Positions 15,818 to 24,205 of a stretch of 64,000 nucleotides of DNA are shown in pieces. This stretch comes from Lysinibacillus odysseyi 34hs-1 = NBRC 100172 (GTDB taxonomy: Bacteria; Bacillota; Bacilli; Bacillales_A; Planococcaceae): contig NZ_BCVX01000005.1 in assembly GCF_001591965.1 (NCBI RefSeq), forward strand, positions 186,001 to 250,000. The letters run 5' to 3'. The notes beneath the pieces are model-generated. The model had not been told where the DNA came from. It saw only the letters and a list, made by a program, of their open reading frames with translations, and did no database searches. Position numbers and translations under genes: made by a program. The stretch's first letter is position 1. Every line of letters starts with the position of its first letter.

Positions 15818-17065
15818 CTATTTGAACAGCAATGGTAATTGCTCGATCAATGTGATGATACCTAAATAAGCCATAATCGCGACGACAATGACGCCTGTAA
15901 TCGTCAGCCATAAAGGATGCTTGTATTCTCCGACAATCTTTTTCTTGTAAGCTCCCACCAGCAGTGTTCCCAATGCAAGCGGCAGGATAAGTGCATTCAG
16001 CGCCCCGACAATGATCAGAATATTAACAGGTCTTCCAACAAAGGCAAAAATGGTTGTCGAAACAATGATGAAGCCGATAATGATCCAATTATGGTATTTT
16101 TCAATAATTGGATGGAAAGTACGGATAAAGGAAACAGACGTATAGGCTGCCCCGACAACAGAAGTAATAGCCGCAGCCCACATAATGATTCCGAATATAC
16201 GATAGCCGATATTGCCAGCAGCTAACTGGAATACAGAGGCAGCTGGATTGTCTGCATCAATAACCAGGCCCTGTGATACGACACCAAGAACCGCTAAAAA
16301 TAGGGCAACCCTCATAATCCCTGTAGCTGCGATACCCGTCACAGAGCTTTTTGTAATTTCCGGTAATGATTCAATGCCTTTTACACCTGCATCAAGTAAC
16401 CGGTGCCCGCCCGCAAAGGTAATATAGCCGCCGACCGTACCCCCGACAAGCGTCACAATGGCAAACCAACTGATCGTTTCCGGCATGACTGTGTTCGCGA
16501 GTGCTTCCCCGACAGGAGGGAACGTTTTAAAAGCAACATAAATCATTAAAAGAATCATGATAAAACCAGCGAACTGGGCGAACTTGTCCATTGCCTTTCC
16601 TGCTTCCTTTACGACGAAGATGAAAATGGCAACAACCGCGCTGATGATCGCTCCTGTAATCGGATCGAGCCCGAGCATGGCATTCAATCCAAGCCCAGCC
16701 CCTGCTACGTTTCCGATATTGAAGGCCAGCCCGCCGATTACAATCAGGATTGCGAGCACAACACCAAGACCCGGCAGTACCTTATTGGCAATTTCCTGTC
16801 CTCTCAGCCCTGACACGCCAATGATACGCCACACATTCATTTGGACAACAACATCCAAGATTAATGAAATTAATATAACAAAGCCAAAGCTGGCAGCGAG
16901 CTGCTGTGTGAACACTGTCGTCTGTGTTAAGAATCCCGGCCCGATGGAGGAGGTCGCCATTAAAAATGCTGCTCCGAGCAGGACGCTTCTGCTCACCTTT
17001 TTGCTGCTCTGTTTCTTCATGGCTTCAGGCTTCGGATTTTTTGTTTTCCCCTTTGGTACAGCCAT
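15818..17065 (-). CDS. ycsG: NRAMP-superfamily transporter of the 5-oxoprolinase locus (YcsG-like)
   Basis: This is a 415-residue protein with about eleven membrane segments, placed between pxpA and ycsI exactly as ycsG is in B. subtilis. It has the NRAMP fold signature, but the first-helix metal motif DPGN is replaced (SSIGPGFLTQ, about residues 40-50) and no MPH motif is visible in the sixth helix region. Loss of these ligands argues against divalent metal transport. The locus suggests that it carries 5-oxoproline or another small organic solute. A poly-basic N-terminus precedes the first helix. The start follows GGGGGG-type pairing, 3 bases after pxpA. Confidence 0.85.
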   Translation of the reverse strand: MAVPKGKTKNPKPEAMKKQSSKKVSRSVLLGAAFLMATSSIGPGFLTQTTVFTQQLAASFGFVILISLILDVVVQMNVWRIIGVSGLRGQEIANKVLPGLGVVLAILIVIGGLAFNIGNVAGAGLGLNAMLGLDPITGAIISAVVAIFIFVVKEAGKAMDKFAQFAGFIMILLMIYVAFKTFPPVGEALANTVMPETISWFAIVTLVGGTVGGYITFAGGHRLLDAGVKGIESLPEITKSSVTGIAATGIMRVALFLAVLGVVSQGLVIDADNPAASVFQLAAGNIGYRIFGIIMWAAAITSVVGAAYTSVSFIRTFHPIIEKYHNWIIIGFIIVSTTIFAFVGRPVNILIIVGALNALILPLALGTLLVGAYKKKIVGEYKHPLWLTITGVIVVAIMAYLGIITLIEQLPLLFK

Positions 17066-17068
17066 CTA

Positions 17069-17839
17069 CTATTCCCCCCGACGTCCAATTGCCGCAAGGG
17101 TAATTTGGTTGTTTTCCAATGTTTCTTTCAAATATTGCGCAAAGGCTAGTGCATGCTCGCCGTCTCCGTGAATGCAGACAGTATGTGCCCGCAACGCAAC
17201 TTCTGTTTGCTGCTGGGTTAAAACCTTTCCTTCCTTTACAGCTTTGATGACCTGAGCAGCAGATTGCACCCGGTCTGTAATCATCGCGTCAGGCTGGGAG
17301 CGTGACGTAAGTGAACCGTCCGCCTGATATGTACGATCAGCAAAAAACTCATGTGCTGTGCGTAGACCTATTTTTTCTCCCGCTCTTGTCAACTCGCTAT
17401 TTGCTAGACCAAATAAGATAAGGGAAGGTGAAACATCATACACAGCCTGAGCGATGGCCTCTGCAAGTGCCCGATCTTTCGCTGCCATATTATACAAAGC
17501 GCCGTGCGGTTTTACATGCTGCATCTCTTCCTTGAAAGTTGCAAGGAATCCCTGTAATGCACCAATTTGATAAACAACCATATCATAGCCTTCCTGAGGT
17601 GTGATGGCCATCTCTCTTCTGCCGAAACCGTTCAAATCAGGCAAGCCCGGATGAGCCCCTATCTTCACACCATTATCGATAGCCAGCTTTACCGTCTCCC
17701 TCATAACAGTCGGGTCGCCGCTGTGAAAGCCGCATGCGATGTTGGCGGATGTAACATACTTCAGAATTTCCTCCTGCTCCCCTAATTTAAAACGCCCAAA
17801 GCTCTCTCCTAAGTCACAATTTATATCTACGTGATACAT
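17069..17839 (-). CDS. pxpA: 5-oxoprolinase subunit A (LamB/YcsF family)
   Basis: This 256-residue protein starts [17 protein letters not shown], the diagnostic N-terminus of PxpA. It also carries [15 protein letters not shown] near residue 35, [15 protein letters not shown] near 60 and [13 protein letters not shown] near 110. With PxpB and PxpC it hydrolyses 5-oxo-L-proline to L-glutamate using ATP, detoxifying spontaneously formed pyroglutamate. The frame extends upstream, but GGAGGGG fits the ATG at 17839. It heads a minus-strand operon divergent from pxpB-pxpC, so the three subunits come from two transcripts sharing one control region. Confidence 0.93.
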   Translation of the reverse strand: MYHVDINCDLGESFGRFKLGEQEEILKYVTSANIACGFHSGDPTVMRETVKLAIDNGVKIGAHPGLPDLNGFGRREMAITPQEGYDMVVYQIGALQGFLATFKEEMQHVKPHGALYNMAAKDRALAEAIAQAVYDVSPSLILFGLANSELTRAGEKIGLRTAHEFFADRTYQADGSLTSRSQPDAMITDRVQSAAQVIKAVKEGKVLTQQQTEVALRAHTVCIHGDGEHALAFAQYLKETLENNQITLAAIGRRGE

Positions 17840-17874
17840 TCCTATCCCCTCCACATATACTTCTTTAACGTTTT

Positions 17875-17891
17875 GTTCCGATTCTCGGAAC
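17875..17891. promoter_or_regulatory. Palindrome in the pxpA/pxpB divergent region, candidate IclR operator
   Basis: GTTCCGA-TTC-TCGGAAC is a perfect inverted repeat with 7-base arms, 36 bases upstream of the pxpA ATG. An IclR regulator of the KipR type lies at the far end of the locus (20644-21399). Binding is inference. Confidence 0.6.
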
Positions 17892-17993
17892 TTTAGTTTT
17901 AAATTACAGTCTCATTCTAGCATATCTATTTTTTGTTTGAAAAGAGATAATGTTAGAATTGATAGAAAAGTTGGATAGTTCAAAAATATTTAT

Positions 17994-18021
17994 TTGTTTT
18001 TATTTTAAGACGCCCTATAAT
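17994..18021 (+). promoter_or_regulatory. Probable promoter of pxpB-pxpC
   Basis: TTGTTT and a perfect TATAAT are separated by 16 bases, about 64 bases before the pxpB start codon. Confidence 0.5.
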
Positions 18022-18084
18022 AAAAGATATATCCATTTTTCAGAACAGTAATTCCGAAATACGAAACTAAAGGAGAGAATGTTA

Positions 18085-18819
18085 ATGACCCTTCAACAAA
18101 TGAGCACACCGTTTCGTCCTTTAGGAGACTCAGCCCTTGTCGTCCATTTAGGAGAAGGAATTGATCCGGCTATTCATAAAAAAGTGAAGCACTTAAGTTT
18201 ATTACTGGAAAACAGTCCCTTTCCCGGCTTTATAGAGGCTGTACCGTCTTATAATAGTTTGACTGTTTACTATCATCCCCTTACTGTGTGTTCGCTAAAT
18301 CCAGCATATGCTAAAAAAAGCCCCTACCAAATTGTCTGCGGCTTCTTATCGAAATTAATAGACTCTGTGGGAACACATCAAACATTCAAGCAGCGACAAA
18401 TAGATATTCCGGTATTATATGGCGGAGAGTATGGACCGGACATTGAATATGTTGCTTCCTTTAACAGGCTTTCTGTCGACGAGGTCATTCGCCTCCATTC
18501 CTCTGCCGAATATCTTGTCTATATGCTCGGCTTTGCCCCAGGTTTTTCGTTTATGGGCGGAATGGACGAGCAGATTGCTACGCCTAGAAAAGAGTCACCA
18601 CGATTGGCCATTCCAACTGGTTCGGTCGGTATCGCAGGGAAGCAGACAGGTATTTATCCACTGGAAACACCCGGTGGCTGGCAAATTATCGGACGCACAC
18701 CGCTCGACTTGTTCCTTCCAGACTGCTCTCCGCCGACCCTTTTGCAATCAGGCGATAAGGTGCGCTTTGTTCCTATTTCTTCAAAGGAATTTTCAAGCTT
18801 AAAGGAGAAGAAGCAATGA
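18085..18819 (+). CDS. pxpB: 5-oxoprolinase subunit B (KipI-like)
   Basis: This 244-residue carboxyltransferase C/D-type protein has the family motifs RPLGDSALVVHLGEGID near residue 10, IDIPVLYGGEYGPD near 105, YLVYMLGFAPGFSFMGGM around 145-165 and the PTGSVGIAGKQTGIYPLETPGGW region near 185. It partners PxpC in the ATP-dependent step of 5-oxoproline hydrolysis. In B. subtilis the equivalent KipI also inhibits the sporulation kinase KinA; whether that holds here is unknown. The second ATG is chosen because AGGAG at 18071-18075 then has 9-base spacing. It overlaps pxpC by four bases (ATGA), suggesting coupled translation. Confidence 0.92.
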   Translation: MTLQQMSTPFRPLGDSALVVHLGEGIDPAIHKKVKHLSLLLENSPFPGFIEAVPSYNSLTVYYHPLTVCSLNPAYAKKSPYQIVCGFLSKLIDSVGTHQTFKQRQIDIPVLYGGEYGPDIEYVASFNRLSVDEVIRLHSSAEYLVYMLGFAPGFSFMGGMDEQIATPRKESPRLAIPTGSVGIAGKQTGIYPLETPGGWQIIGRTPLDLFLPDCSPPTLLQSGDKVRFVPISSKEFSSLKEKKQ

Positions 18820-19811
18820 GTGTACAGGTTTTACACGGCGGTCTATTAACAACGGTTCAAGATTTAGGAAGGTTCGGCTTCCAGAAGTATGGTGTCATTG
18901 TCAGCGGGGCGATGGATTGTGTGTCGATGCGTGTGGCAAATCTACTTGTAGGCAACGAAGAGGAGGAAGGCGTGCTTGAAGTTACAATGTTCGGTACAAA
19001 GCTCCACTTTGAGCAGGATCAGCTTGTCGCAATAACAGGCGGCGATCTCCAGCCGACCATTGACGGACAGCCCGCACCGATGTGGCGGCCGGTACTTATC
19101 AGGCGCGGATCTATTTTACAATTCAAATCGGCCATCCGCGGCTGCCGATCCTATTTAGCGTTTGCCGGCGGAATCGACATACCGCTTGTCATGGGCAGCA
19201 AAAGTACGTATCTTCGCGCCGGCATTGGCGGGCTTTCCGGACGTGCGCTGCAAAAGGGCGATTGTTTTGCCTGCAGCGGCACCACAAATCCTATCGGGCA
19301 ATCATTCATCCAGCAGTTAGAACAGGCAGATCAGTCTTTCACATGGTATGTTGATGTTAGACAGCTTGGCTTATTTAGGAAAAACGAGGCAATTCGCGTC
19401 ATGCATGGTTCTGAATTCCATCGTTTCAACCCTGAAAGCCGGCATGCCTTCTTTTCCAGCCTTTATAAAATAACAACACAGTCAGATAGGATGGGCTACC
19501 GGCTGGAAGGACCTCCGTTACATTTATCCGAGACATTTGATTTACTTTCGGAGGGTGTCACATATGGAACAATACAGGTCCCTTCAAACGGACAGCCGAT
19601 TATTTTAATGGCTGATAGACAAACGACCGGCGGCTATCCAAAAATCGGGCAAATCATTTCCGCTGATCTTCCCCGGTTGGCACAAATGCAGCCTAACACC
19701 GAAATTCGTTTCACGGAAGTGTCGTTGGAGCAGGCAGAGGAAGCCTTGTTTGAAATAGAAAGAGTAATGGCTGATATCGCGCTTGGTATTCGTCTAAAGG
19801 CGCAATCTTAA
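18816..19811 (+). CDS. pxpC: 5-oxoprolinase subunit C (KipA-like biotin-dependent carboxyltransferase fold)
   Basis: At 331 residues this is the PxpC/KipA family: it starts VLHGGLLTTVQDLGRFGFQK, then GVIVSGAMD near residue 30, YLAFAGGIDIP near 110, GSKSTYLRAGIGGLSGRAL near 127 and PSNGQPIILMADRQTTGGYP near 250. It forms the PxpBC complex that acts with PxpA on 5-oxo-L-proline. The start overlaps the pxpB stop by four bases. No clear terminator follows, so readthrough into the next 170 bases is possible. Confidence 0.92.
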   Translation: MSVQVLHGGLLTTVQDLGRFGFQKYGVIVSGAMDCVSMRVANLLVGNEEEEGVLEVTMFGTKLHFEQDQLVAITGGDLQPTIDGQPAPMWRPVLIRRGSILQFKSAIRGCRSYLAFAGGIDIPLVMGSKSTYLRAGIGGLSGRALQKGDCFACSGTTNPIGQSFIQQLEQADQSFTWYVDVRQLGLFRKNEAIRVMHGSEFHRFNPESRHAFFSSLYKITTQSDRMGYRLEGPPLHLSETFDLLSEGVTYGTIQVPSNGQPIILMADRQTTGGYPKIGQIISADLPRLAQMQPNTEIRFTEVSLEQAEEALFEIERVMADIALGIRLKAQS

Positions 19812-19979
19812 AAGGCATAAAAGTATAACAGGAATCTCCTTACTACGAGCTTCCAGAGTGTAGATAAAGCAGCCTAAAAAGCACAGTGTTTAGTATATGC
19901 TTTTAACTATTCGATTCTATGATTTTTTAGATAATAGTGGTATTATTTAACAAACCAAAATTCGAAAAAGGAGAGCAGC

Positions 19980-20513
19980 ATGAAAGTACCAACCTATTTA
20001 AAAAATAATATAAACAATTTCGAAGATAATGAACTGACAGCTATGACAGTGTGCTCCAGTGATGATAAAGAGTTGTTTGAAATATGGTATTATGGGGATT
20101 TATTTTTAGTCGAAAATGAAAATCAAAATTACATTGTCAATACCGATCAAGCGCCTATGTTAATTGTGGCAAAAGAGCCGGATACACAAGAAGAAATTAT
20201 ACTCTTTGACGGGGGTAAACATGGTTACGACAATATGTTTTGTGATGTACACGATGCAGAAGAGCTCTCCTGTCGAACTTTAAAAAAGCTTGATATTCCC
20301 ACCTCAAAAATCATGATAGAACTCGGGTATAGTATAGACTACGAAGAAGAAAAAGAGGATTATGATTTTGATGAAAACGGTTCGGTCATTTTAGTTGATG
20401 GGCGACGAATAGCATGGGAAACAGTTTTACTTGATGGCTTCGATTATATTGCCATTTCGTTTATTGATGAGACAAGGCGGAAAGTACAGTTTGTTGATGC
20501 AGAATTAGCTTAA
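19980..20513 (+). CDS. Hypothetical acidic protein (177 residues)
   Basis: I do not recognise this protein. It is soluble and strongly acidic (for example DYEEEKEDYDFDENGSVILV near residues 120-138), with no signal peptide or membrane segment. A good GGAGAG site precedes the ATG by about 7 bases. It is followed by a clear terminator and appears monocistronic. Acidic small proteins of this kind are sometimes immunity or inhibitor proteins, but nothing nearby resembles a toxin, so I leave it unassigned. Confidence 0.65.
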   Translation: MKVPTYLKNNINNFEDNELTAMTVCSSDDKELFEIWYYGDLFLVENENQNYIVNTDQAPMLIVAKEPDTQEEIILFDGGKHGYDNMFCDVHDAEELSCRTLKKLDIPTSKIMIELGYSIDYEEEKEDYDFDENGSVILVDGRRIAWETVLLDGFDYIAISFIDETRRKVQFVDAELA

Positions 20514-20613
20514 CAAATTCATCTTTGACTGCCTGCCCAAAATAGCTATGGGAAGTATCCCACAGCTATCCTATAAAATATTCAATTATTGCATATTATT
20601 TGTCTACAATCTG

Positions 20614-20645
20614 AAGGGAGCTCATTACCAGGAACTCCCTTTTTT
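20614..20645 (+). terminator. Terminator of the 177-residue hypothetical gene
   Basis: AAGGGAG/CTCCCTT with a 14-base loop is followed by TTTTT. Its tail runs into the end of the converging IclR gene (stop at 20644). Confidence 0.65.
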
Positions 20646-21399
20646 AATGCAAATACCCAAGCTGTTTAGAAATCTCATAGGCAGCATCTTTCACCTTTTT
20701 CTTCAGCACATCAACCTTTTCCCCTTCATAATTCGCCTCGATGCCTGCGATGCTGATGCCGGCTATAACGTCTCCTACATTATTATAAATAGGTGCCGCA
20801 ACAGCCGATGTATAGTTTTCTAATTCTGAATGACTGACGGTGCACCCCTCTATTCTTGCCTGGCGGATCATGTCATATAGCTTGTCCTTATCGGTAATTG
20901 TTCCTTTGGCAATTGGTTTGAGCTCTACCGTATCGAGATAGGCATCAATTTCTGTATCCGGAAGAAAGGACAAAATGGCACGGGGACAGGCTCCAGCGTA
21001 AAGCGGACTTCTGCGGCCAATCGCTGTGTAAAGACGCACCTTCTGATACGTGTCTATTTTTTCTATGTAGATGGTTTCATGCCCTTCACGGATAATCAAA
21101 TTGATTGCTTCCTCCGTTTCCTGATGAAGCGCGTTCATGAAAGGAAATGCCGCCTTCCGTATATCAAGCCTCGAGGAAACTAAATGGCCGAACTTCAAAA
21201 AAAGCAATCCGAGCCGGTATTTAGCGTCGCTCCCCTTCTCCAGAAATCCCATTTCTTCCATTGTGCCAAGCATCCGGTATACCGATGTTTTCGGCATCCC
21301 GGATAGCGTGATGATTTCCTGAAAAGACAACTCGCTATGCTCGATAAATAAATTTAAAATATCCATTGAGCGGACAACTGTTTTGTTTTTGTTATTCAT
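20644..21399 (-). CDS. kipR: IclR-family regulator, KipR-like, of the 5-oxoprolinase locus
   Basis: This 251-residue IclR protein has an N-terminal winged helix-turn-helix (about residues 8-62, LSFQEIITLSGMPKTSVYRM) and an effector domain with YIEKIDTYQKVRLYT near residue 113 and TSAVAAPIYNNVGDVIAGIS near 200. In B. subtilis the equivalent KipR sits in the kip/pxp operon and represses it. Here it is separated from pxpC by a hypothetical gene and lies on the opposite strand. Control of the pxp divergent region through the palindrome at 17875-17891 is inferred. Confidence 0.85.
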   Translation of the reverse strand: MNNKNKTVVRSMDILNLFIEHSELSFQEIITLSGMPKTSVYRMLGTMEEMGFLEKGSDAKYRLGLLFLKFGHLVSSRLDIRKAAFPFMNALHQETEEAINLIIREGHETIYIEKIDTYQKVRLYTAIGRRSPLYAGACPRAILSFLPDTEIDAYLDTVELKPIAKGTITDKDKLYDMIRQARIEGCTVSHSELENYTSAVAAPIYNNVGDVIAGISIAGIEANYEGEKVDVLKKKVKDAAYEISKQLGYLH

Positions 21400-21661
21400 T
21401 ACCTTTCATCTCCCATCCTGTTCAATTCCCGCTATCTTTCCTTCTCCATATAATAGAACACTTTGGAGAAATAAGGTACTGTTCATTTATGTTTAGTGTA
21501 AAAAGCTGGATGGCCAAATATACAAATGGGGTTGGAAACGACGATTACTATGTAAATTTCTATTCTTTGAGCGGAACGGGACTTTAATGGACGGGAACTA
21601 TGCTATAATGAAATCCGTCCTCACGATATAGCATCGAAACCTTATTTGTGTCCATATTTAC

Positions 21662-21677
21662 TCATACGTTCGTATGA
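21662..21677. promoter_or_regulatory. Palindrome upstream of the ferredoxin promoter
   Basis: TCATACG-TT-CGTATGA, arms of seven bases, lies about 18 bases upstream of the ferredoxin -35 box. No regulator is assigned. The remainder of 21400-21768 shows no gene. Confidence 0.35.
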
Positions 21678-21694
21678 AAATAACGGTTTCACGG

Positions 21695-21723
21695 TTGAAA
21701 AGTAGAGTAAACCGATTTAGAAT
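21695..21723 (+). promoter_or_regulatory. Sigma-A promoter of the ferredoxin gene
   Basis: TTGAAA and TAGAAT are separated by exactly 17 bases, 46 bases before the ferredoxin start codon. Confidence 0.6.
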
Positions 21724-21738
21724 AGTAAAGAAGCTTAG

Positions 21739-22017
<279 letters not shown>

Positions 22018-22054
22018 ATCCAATGTGCATGCACAATGTGGATGCTTCGATATA

Positions 22055-22086
22055 AACAGCAACTTTACCAAAGCAAAGTTGCTGTT
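22055..22086. terminator. Bidirectional terminator between ferredoxin and the DUF1129 gene
   Basis: A perfect 12-base stem AACAGCAACTTT/AAAGTTGCTGTT is flanked by a TTTTTT run on the plus side and A-rich sequence on the other. Confidence 0.85.
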
Positions 22087-22089
22087 TTT

Positions 22090-22758
22090 TCATTTTGTTT
22101 CACGCCATTTTTTCAGTCCAAAAGCAGCCAAAATAAGTACACCACCGGCAATTAGTTGAGTATACTTACTTACTTCTATAGCAGGGCCAAATGGTTCCAT
22201 CCATACACCAAAAATTAATACCACTAAAATAAACACCCCTGATCCTAAAGCCCATGACCAAAACATTTTTTTACTTTGTGGGTTTTGCTTGAATGCATCG
22301 GATTTTAGGAGCTTTAATAATAAAACAATGAGCAGCAAGATGCCGACTATTTGCACAGCAGCAAGTAAACTAGCGGAGCCTATATGAATTATTTTTGGCT
22401 CTCCCTTTATGATAGTCGCAATACCTGTTACCGCTATAAACATACCTAAAAACTGAACGACAATTTCTACTATGAAAATGACCGTCTTAGAGGGCTTCTC
22501 CTTCGGCAGACCTGCAATAATTTCATCTGCTAATTCCTTTGGCGCTTTTCCGAATACATTTTCTGCCGTTTTGCCGTCCTCCTGTGCCGACAGTAAGTGC
22601 TCCAGCAGCTCCATAAGTACTTCCTCCGTTGCCTTGTCATCCTTGAATGGAGAGGTACGGATATATACCATTAGGTTTTCGTAATATACCTTGTTTTCCT
22701 CATTGAGTAATTTCCTGCGTTCATTATTTTGTTTAATAAGTGTCTTCGTTTTTACCAT
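22090..22758 (-). CDS. DUF1129-like (HAAS-type) membrane protein paired with PadR
   Basis: This 222-residue protein has a soluble helical N-terminal domain (about residues 1-85). In it, YYENLMVYIRTSPFKDDKATEE through ADEIIAGLPKEKP resembles the HAAS/DUF1129 group commonly encoded next to PadR regulators. Four hydrophobic segments follow, roughly at 90-112, 122-145, 160-180 and 195-212. The function is not established; PadR-linked members are thought to work in membrane stress responses. The ATG is chosen because AGAGGTG lies 6 bases upstream. It begins next to the padR stop codon, so the pair is translated together. Confidence 0.75.
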   Translation of the reverse strand: MVKTKTLIKQNNERRKLLNEENKVYYENLMVYIRTSPFKDDKATEEVLMELLEHLLSAQEDGKTAENVFGKAPKELADEIIAGLPKEKPSKTVIFIVEIVVQFLGMFIAVTGIATIIKGEPKIIHIGSASLLAAVQIVGILLLIVLLLKLLKSDAFKQNPQSKKMFWSWALGSGVFILVVLIFGVWMEPFGPAIEVSKYTQLIAGGVLILAAFGLKKWRETK

Positions 22759-22759
22759 G

Positions 22760-23083
22760 TTACTCACCTCTCAATAAAGTAGTAATGGGACTTGCCAGCA
22801 GCTCCCACTCTGTCCGGATTTCATCCAGTGCTTCCATTCCTTTTTTGGTTAATGAATAATATTTACGATTCGGTCCCGATTCAGAAGGTCTCATTTCTCC
22901 AACAATAAATTCATTTTTTTGTAAACGTAATAAAACAGGGTAAATTGTTCCCTCACTGACATCCTTCAGCCCTGCCCGCTGCAGTTTTTCAGACAGCTCA
23001 TAGCCATAGATCGTTTCCTTTTCAATAACCGCCAGTACACAGCCATCCAGTATTCCCTTCAACAACTGACTTCGGATCGACAT
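22760..23083 (-). CDS. PadR-family transcriptional regulator
   Basis: This 107-residue winged-helix protein begins MSIRSQLLKGILDGCVLAVI, then YGYELSEKLQRAG and EGTIYPVLLRLQKNEFI, and ends with the wing NRKYYSLTKKGMEAL. This is the compact PadR subfamily 2 with a short C-terminal dimerisation helix. A long upstream extension exists, but the AAGGGAG site and family start agree on 23083. It is cotranscribed with the DUF1129-like membrane protein. Its promoter is covered by a 30-bp-period direct repeat (23133-23182), so autoregulation is likely. Confidence 0.92.
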   Translation of the reverse strand: MSIRSQLLKGILDGCVLAVIEKETIYGYELSEKLQRAGLKDVSEGTIYPVLLRLQKNEFIVGEMRPSESGPNRKYYSLTKKGMEALDEIRTEWELLASPITTLLRGE

Positions 23084-23132
23084 TTTTTCACTCCCTTGTA
23101 AAACAAGATAGCTTGATAAATAATACACTACC

Positions 23133-23182
23133 TTGCGTAACAAAGTAGCTGTTTTTACTATATTGCATAACAAAGTAGCTGT
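23133..23182. repeat. Two 20-bp direct repeats, period 30 bp, over the padR promoter
   Basis: TTGCGTAACAAAGTAGCTGT (23133-23152) and the same sequence with one change (23163-23182) are exactly 30 bp apart. The second copy lies between the -35 and -10 boxes of padR. PadR proteins usually bind near their own promoter, so these are its probable operators. Confidence 0.65.
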
Positions 23183-23185
23183 CAA
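23157..23185 (-). promoter_or_regulatory. Sigma-A promoter of padR
   Basis: A perfect TTGACA and TATAGT are separated by 17 bases on the minus strand, about 75 bases before the padR ATG. The -35 box lies 8 bases from the divergent fabI -35 box. Confidence 0.75.
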
Positions 23186-23192
23186 CTTGTTA

Positions 23193-23221
23193 TTGCATGC
23201 TAACAGAAGAAATGTTATAGT
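23193..23221 (+). promoter_or_regulatory. Sigma-A promoter of fabI
   Basis: TTGCAT and TATAGT are separated by 17 bases, followed six bases later by the FapR box, so the operator covers the expected transcription start. Confidence 0.6.
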
Positions 23222-23226
23222 TACAA

Positions 23227-23243
23227 TTAGTAGTTGGTACTAA
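23227..23243. promoter_or_regulatory. FapR operator upstream of fabI
   Basis: TTAGTA-GTTGG-TACTAA has the exact arms of the Bacillus FapR consensus (TTAGTA-N5-TACTAA). FapR represses fatty acid and phospholipid synthesis genes and is released by malonyl-CoA. Its position on the initiation region of fabI fits repression. Confidence 0.85.
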
Positions 23244-23271
23244 TAACTGATATTACTTAGGGGTGTTGACT

Positions 23272-24048
23272 GTGGATTTAATACAATTAGCCGGGAAAAA
23301 TATTGTGGTAATGGGCGTTGCCAATGAACGGAGTATCGCTTGGGGCGTGGCAAAACGTCTAATGGAAGTCGGCGCTAACGTCATCTTCACTTACCGGAAA
23401 GAACGTTCTAAAGGAAAAATTGAAAAATTATTGGCAGATTATGAGGCGTATAAAACGGCCGTTGTAGAATGTGATGTTAACAGCGATGAATCGATTGCAA
23501 AAGCGTTTGAGGAAATCGGTGCTGCATTTGGGACAATTCACGGAATCGTCCATTCTGTTGCCTTTGCCCATGCTGAGGATTTGAAAAACCGTTTTGTTGA
23601 AACGACACGCGAAGGCTATGCATTTGCCCAGGATACAAGTGCCTATTCACTTGTCGCTGTCAGCAAAGCAGCAAAGCCTTACCTGTCAGAAGACGCTTCG
23701 ATCGTTACGATGAGCTACCTTGGAGCTGACCGTGTACTGGACGGCTATAATGTGATGGGAGTGGCAAAAGCTGCATTAGAAGCTGCAATGCGCTATCTTG
23801 CTGCCGATTTAGGTACTGATGGCATCCGTGTCAATGCTATTTCAGCCGGTGCTATCCGTACGCTCGCTGCAAAAGGTGTACCAAGCTTTAATCAGATTCT
23901 TAATAAAATCGGGGAGACAGCCCCACTTAAACGAAACACGAATCAAGAAGAAGTGGCGGATATGACGATAGTAATGCTGAGCCGTCTGTCACGAGGTGTT
24001 ACAGGCGAAACGATTTATGTAGACTCCGGCTATAACATCATGGGGTAA
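23272..24048 (+). CDS. fabI: Enoyl-[acyl-carrier-protein] reductase, NADH type (FabI)
   Basis: This is a 258-residue short-chain dehydrogenase of the FabI type. The cofactor loop reads IVVMGVANERSIAWGVA (about residues 11-27). The catalytic pair is Y159 and K166 in YNVMGVAK (Y-x6-K), with Y149 in SYLGADR also matching FabI. NVMGVAKAALEAAMRYLAAD and ISAGAIRTLAAKGV follow. It catalyses the last reduction of each fatty acid elongation cycle and is the triclosan target class. GGGGTG upstream supports a GTG start at 23272. A FapR box precedes it and a terminator follows. Confidence 0.95.
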   Translation: MDLIQLAGKNIVVMGVANERSIAWGVAKRLMEVGANVIFTYRKERSKGKIEKLLADYEAYKTAVVECDVNSDESIAKAFEEIGAAFGTIHGIVHSVAFAHAEDLKNRFVETTREGYAFAQDTSAYSLVAVSKAAKPYLSEDASIVTMSYLGADRVLDGYNVMGVAKAALEAAMRYLAADLGTDGIRVNAISAGAIRTLAAKGVPSFNQILNKIGETAPLKRNTNQEEVADMTIVMLSRLSRGVTGETIYVDSGYNIMG

Positions 24049-24079
24049 TCCATACCATTTTCTTTCTACACATATGACA

Positions 24080-24110
24080 AGAGCGGACCTATTTTAATAG
24101 GTTCCGCTCT
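24080..24110 (+). terminator. Terminator of fabI
   Basis: AGAGCGGA/TCCGCTCT with an inner CC-TATT/AATA-GG pairing is followed by TTTTCTT. Confidence 0.8.
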
Positions 24111-24205
24111 TTTTCTTCATTATTTTCTTAATTGTCGATATAATCTATTATTTTAATCGTTTTAGGGAATTGTAGTATTGTTATACTATTAAGGAGGTAG
24201 AAAAT

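Noticed and set aside
16557-17171. 204-codon open frame antisense to ycsG/pxpA
   Set aside because: It spans the junction of two real genes on the other strand and has no initiation signal.
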